NCBI RefSeq assembly: GCF_017302275.1
Contig: NZ_JAFLDR010000035.1
Location: 1 to 45,157, forward strand
Source of the DNA: Sulfuritalea sp.
GTDB lineage: Bacteria; Pseudomonadota; Gammaproteobacteria; Burkholderiales; Rhodocyclaceae
Direction: 5' to 3'
Length of the DNA: 45,157 nt
Shown here: piece by piece, positions 42,842 to 45,157 of the stretch
Numbering within the stretch: position 1 is the stretch's first letter
Layout of the letters: each line of letters begins with the position of its first letter
Notes under the pieces: model-generated
What the model saw: only the letters and a program-made list of their open reading frames with translations
Database searches by the model: none
What the model was told of the DNA's origin: nothing
Translations under genes and position numbers: made by a program

Positions 42842-42979
42842 ACTTCCTTCGGTCGCCGGCGCCACGGCGACGATCGACTGCCGGGGCCGATGCGCCGCAG
42901 TTCGTTTGGCCCTTCGGGCGGGACTGGGGCATACTCGGCTCCCGCCCGCGGCGGACCACCGGATTTCGCAGGAGCCCGA

Positions 42980-43654
42980 ATGAACACAGTCACCCCACCC
43001 CGTCGCCCCCCCTTGCCGCTGTTTGTCGCGCTGCTCGCCGGCGGACTGCTCGCGGCCTGCGACCGCAACGCTCCGCCGCCGGAACAGCAAGCCGCGGCCC
43101 CGGCCGTCAGCAGTCCATGCGCGATGCCGATCATCGCCACCAATGCCGAGATGGGCGCGGCCGACGCCGCGCTCATCGCCGCCATCGTCACCGGCGAGGC
43201 CGGTGTCGCCAGCGCGGCGATCGAACGCGGCGCGAACGTCAATGTGGCCGGCGCCCTCAAGCGCACGCCGTTGTTCTTCGCGGCATTCTGCGATCGCCCG
43301 GCGCTGGTCACCATGCTTCTGGAAAAAGGCGCGAAGCCCGACCTGGCCGACGCCAATGGCATGCCGCCGCTGCATGCCGCCGTGGTGGTCGGCAGCGTCG
43401 AAACGGCGAAGCTGCTGCTCGCCAGCGGCGCCGGCATCAACAGCCGCGATCCCGCCGAGCGCAGCGCTCTGCACCTGGCGGCGGCGACCAACCAGAAGGC
43501 CCTGGTCGACCTGTTGTTGGCCGCCAAGGCCGATACTTCGCTGCGCGACAAGAGCGGCAAGACCGCGGAGGCCCTGGCCCGCGACAACGGACACTCGGCA
43601 ACCGCGGACGCGATCAAGGCTCAGGGAAAGCCGAAGGCGCCACCGGCGAAATAG
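42980..43654 (+). CDS. Ankyrin-repeat lipoprotein
   Basis: Protein of 224 aa with a lipoprotein signal: hydrophobic FVALLAGGLLAAC gives a lipobox LAAC near residue 27. A Pro/Ala-rich linker and four to five ankyrin repeats follow, for example NVNVAGALKRTPLFFAAF, GMPPLHAAVVVGSVETAKLLLASGAG and ERSALHLAAATNQKALVDLLLAA. Start ATG 42980 follows CAGGAG. It would hold partner proteins at the membrane surface of the periplasm. It stands alone between pobA and a reductase on the other strand, with repeat copies on both sides. Confidence 0.85.
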   Translation: MNTVTPPRRPPLPLFVALLAGGLLAACDRNAPPPEQQAAAPAVSSPCAMPIIATNAEMGAADAALIAAIVTGEAGVASAAIERGANVNVAGALKRTPLFFAAFCDRPALVTMLLEKGAKPDLADANGMPPLHAAVVVGSVETAKLLLASGAGINSRDPAERSALHLAAATNQKALVDLLLAAKADTSLRDKSGKTAEALARDNGHSATADAIKAQGKPKAPPAK

Positions 43655-43668
43655 GCGCGCGGCGCCGA

Positions 43669-43694
43669 CGCCGTGGCGCCCGCGCCGACTTTTC
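43669..43694 (-). repeat. Dispersed 25-bp repeat, copy 11
   Basis: On the minus strand it reads GAAAAGTCGGCGCGGG then CGCCACGGCG. It lies 14 bases after the ankyrin gene, inverted relative to copy 10. Confidence 0.55.
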
Positions 43695-43709
43695 ACGCTG
43701 GCCGCGGCC

Positions 43710-44762
43710 TCACGCCGTTTCCGGCACCGCCGCCGCAGCCGGCGCGTTGAAGGTGAAGGCGTCGGCGAAGAACTCGTCGGCCGGCAGGCCATGCGCGATG
43801 AATTCGGCGCGCGCCGCGTCGATCATCACCGGCGCGCCGCAGGCATAGACCTGGTACCCGGAAAGGTCGTCATGGTCCTCCAGCACCGCGCGGTGCACCA
43901 GTCCCTGGCGGCCGTCCCAGCGGTCCGCGGGCGTGGCGTCCGACAGCACCGGCACGTAGCGCAGCGCGGCGTGTTGGCGCGCCCAGGCATCGGGCAGTTC
44001 GGGCAGGTAGAGCCCGGCGCGGTTGCGCGCGCCCCAGTAGAGTTCCATCGGCCGCGCGATGCGGTTGTGGAGGGCATGCTCGACCAGCGCCTTGATCGGC
44101 GCGAAGCCGGTGCCGCCGGCGAGCAGGACCATCGGCTTGGCCGATTCCTCGCGCAGGAAGAAGCTGCCGTAGGGGCCCTGGAAACGCAGGATGTCCTTCG
44201 CCTTCATGCCATTGAAGACATGGCCGGTGAATTCGCCACCGGCGATCAGGCGGATGTGCAGTTGCAGAAAGCCGTCATCGTGCGGCGCGTTGGCTATGGA
44301 AAAGGCACGGCGCTTGCCGTCCTTGAGCATGAACTCGATGTACTGCCCGGCGAGGAACTGCAGCCGCTCGTTGGCCGGCAGCTTCAGGCTCAGCACGATC
44401 ACGTCCTCCGCCACGCGCTCGATCGCCTGCACCCGGCAGGGCATGATCTTGACCGGGATGTCGCGCGCGGTGCCGACCTCGCGGCATTCCAGCACCAGGT
44501 CGGAGAGCGGCTTCGCGCAGCAGAACAGCGCCATGCCGTCGGCGCGATCGGCCGTTGACAAGGCCTGGTCCTGCGCCGCGCCGTGGTCCACCAGGCCGTC
44601 CCTGACCTTGCCCTTGCAGGCGCCGCAGGCGCCGTTGCGGCAGCCGTAGGGCAGCGTCAGGCCGGCGTCGAGCGCGGCCTGCAGGACCGTCTCGCTGCCG
44701 TCGGTGGTGAAGCTGTGCCCGCTCGGTTCGAGCGTGACGCGAAAGGAGGCGGCTGGGGCCAT
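43710..44762 (-). CDS. Plant-type ferredoxin/FAD reductase (AscD-like CDP-6-deoxy-delta-3,4-glucoseen reductase family)
   Basis: Two-part redox protein of 350 aa. The N-terminal [2Fe-2S] domain has the ligand cluster CRNGACGACKGKV and a further Cys in FCCAKP; a ferredoxin-NADP reductase domain follows with FAD motif RRAFSIANAP and NAD(P) motif GGTGFAPIKALVEHAL. The family is annotated by similarity to a sugar reductase, but in most betaproteobacteria its electron partner is unknown. It might serve an oxygenase, but no oxygenase component lies beside it. It is divergent from the truncated epimerase-like gene, 14 bases apart. Confidence 0.86.
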   Translation of the reverse strand: MAPAASFRVTLEPSGHSFTTDGSETVLQAALDAGLTLPYGCRNGACGACKGKVRDGLVDHGAAQDQALSTADRADGMALFCCAKPLSDLVLECREVGTARDIPVKIMPCRVQAIERVAEDVIVLSLKLPANERLQFLAGQYIEFMLKDGKRRAFSIANAPHDDGFLQLHIRLIAGGEFTGHVFNGMKAKDILRFQGPYGSFFLREESAKPMVLLAGGTGFAPIKALVEHALHNRIARPMELYWGARNRAGLYLPELPDAWARQHAALRYVPVLSDATPADRWDGRQGLVHRAVLEDHDDLSGYQVYACGAPVMIDAARAEFIAHGLPADEFFADAFTFNAPAAAAVPETA

Positions 44763-44776
44763 GCGATAATTATCCG

Positions 44777-45157
44777 ATGCGAAGATTGCTGATAATCGGC
44801 TGCGGCGACGTCATGCGCCGCACGTTGCCGAACCTGTTGCCGCGCTGGAACGTGCTGGCGCTGGTGCGCAGCCGCGACCCGCAACTGGCGGCGCTGGGTG
44901 TCACGCAGATCGAGGGCGACCTCGACCGACCCGCCACCCTCTCGCGCCTGGCCGGCATCGCCGACGCCGTGATCCACAGCGCGCCGCCGCCGGCGCAGGG
45001 AAGCGGCGACAGCCGCACGCGTAACCTGCTGGCCGCCCTGCAACGCGGAAAAAGTCTACCACGCCGACTCGTGTACATCAGCACCAGCGGCATCTACGGC
45101 GATTGCGGCGGCGCCCGCGTCGACGAAACCCGGCCGGCGGCCGCGCAGTCGGCGCGT
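44777..45157 (+). CDS. NAD-binding epimerase/dehydratase-like protein (partial, cut by window end)
   Basis: The frame from ATG 44777 runs open to the window end (127 codons). It starts RRLLIIGCGDVMRRTLPNLL, a dinucleotide fold with GCGDV, followed by VRSRDP, GDLDRP and VYISTSGIYGDCGG, where STSG-IYG recalls the catalytic Ser and Tyr regions of extended SDR proteins of the YeeZ type. The C-terminal half is missing. It is divergent from the reductase gene, and their starts share a 14-bp spacer. Confidence 0.8.
   Translation, partial: MRRLLIIGCGDVMRRTLPNLLPRWNVLALVRSRDPQLAALGVTQIEGDLDRPATLSRLAGIADAVIHSAPPPAQGSGDSRTRNLLAALQRGKSLPRRLVYISTSGIYGDCGGARVDETRPAAAQSAR

Overview
This is a GC-rich stretch of a bacterial chromosome with tightly packed operons. 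Start and stop codons often overlap as ATGA or TGATG, and the protein families are those of aromatic-degrading Betaproteobacteria (Rhodocyclales/Sterolibacteriaceae-like or Burkholderiales-like). The lineage is inferred from gene content; no rRNA or other marker is present. No tRNA, rRNA, CRISPR array or recognisable insertion sequence was seen.

Layout. (1) 178-3674: a branched-chain amino-acid (HAAT) type ABC transporter, livHMGF. (2) 3769-6737 (minus): a gentisate operon with gentisate 1,2-dioxygenase, a fumarylpyruvate hydrolase-like FAH protein and 3-hydroxybenzoate 6-hydroxylase. It is divergent from a LysR regulator (6890-7789), with palindromes between them. (3) 7796-20625: a MarR repressor divergent from a second HAAT transporter (including a natural permease-ATPase fusion and a binding protein). 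Then come a feruloyl-CoA-synthetase-like ligase, a crotonase, a metal-dependent amidohydrolase, a short-chain dehydrogenase, two hotdog thioesterases and an acyl-CoA dehydrogenase. This set fits CoA-dependent shortening of hydroxycinnamates to hydroxybenzoates by hydration, oxidation and hydrolysis rather than by thiolase. (4) 20622-28505: a LysR gene, then a lipoprotein alkylsulfatase, a DUF1254/DUF1214 protein, a GMC alcohol/sterol oxidase and a WS/DGAT acyltransferase. (5) 28546-32106: a less ordered stretch with an orphan membrane protein, a LysR regulator, two toxin-antitoxin pairs and repeats. (6) 32252-39071: the protocatechuate 4,5-cleavage (lig) operon: a ModA-like protein, ligJ, ligK, a DUF1932 dehydrogenase, ligI, ligA, ligB and ligC. 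(7) 39392-42807: an aldo/keto reductase, a second ligA/ligB-type dioxygenase pair and pobA. (8) 42980-end: an ankyrin lipoprotein, a plant-type ferredoxin reductase and a truncated NAD-binding epimerase-like gene.

How it fits together: imported hydroxycinnamates would be CoA-activated and shortened to 4-hydroxybenzoate or a related acid. PobA makes protocatechuate, and LigAB-C-I-J-K carry it to pyruvate and oxaloacetate. 3-Hydroxybenzoate goes through gentisate instead. Two expected steps are not encoded here: maleylpyruvate isomerase and the oxalomesaconate tautomerase (LigU/GalD type).

The most unusual signal is a dispersed repeat of about 25 bp (core AAAGTCGGCGCTGACG followed by ACGGCG). 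It occurs about eleven times, in both orientations, in intergenic DNA and inside open reading frames, and it brackets two orphan genes. Also notable are a 26-bp perfect inverted repeat between ligC and the aldo/keto reductase gene, and a hairpin that buries the ribosome binding site of the amidohydrolase gene.
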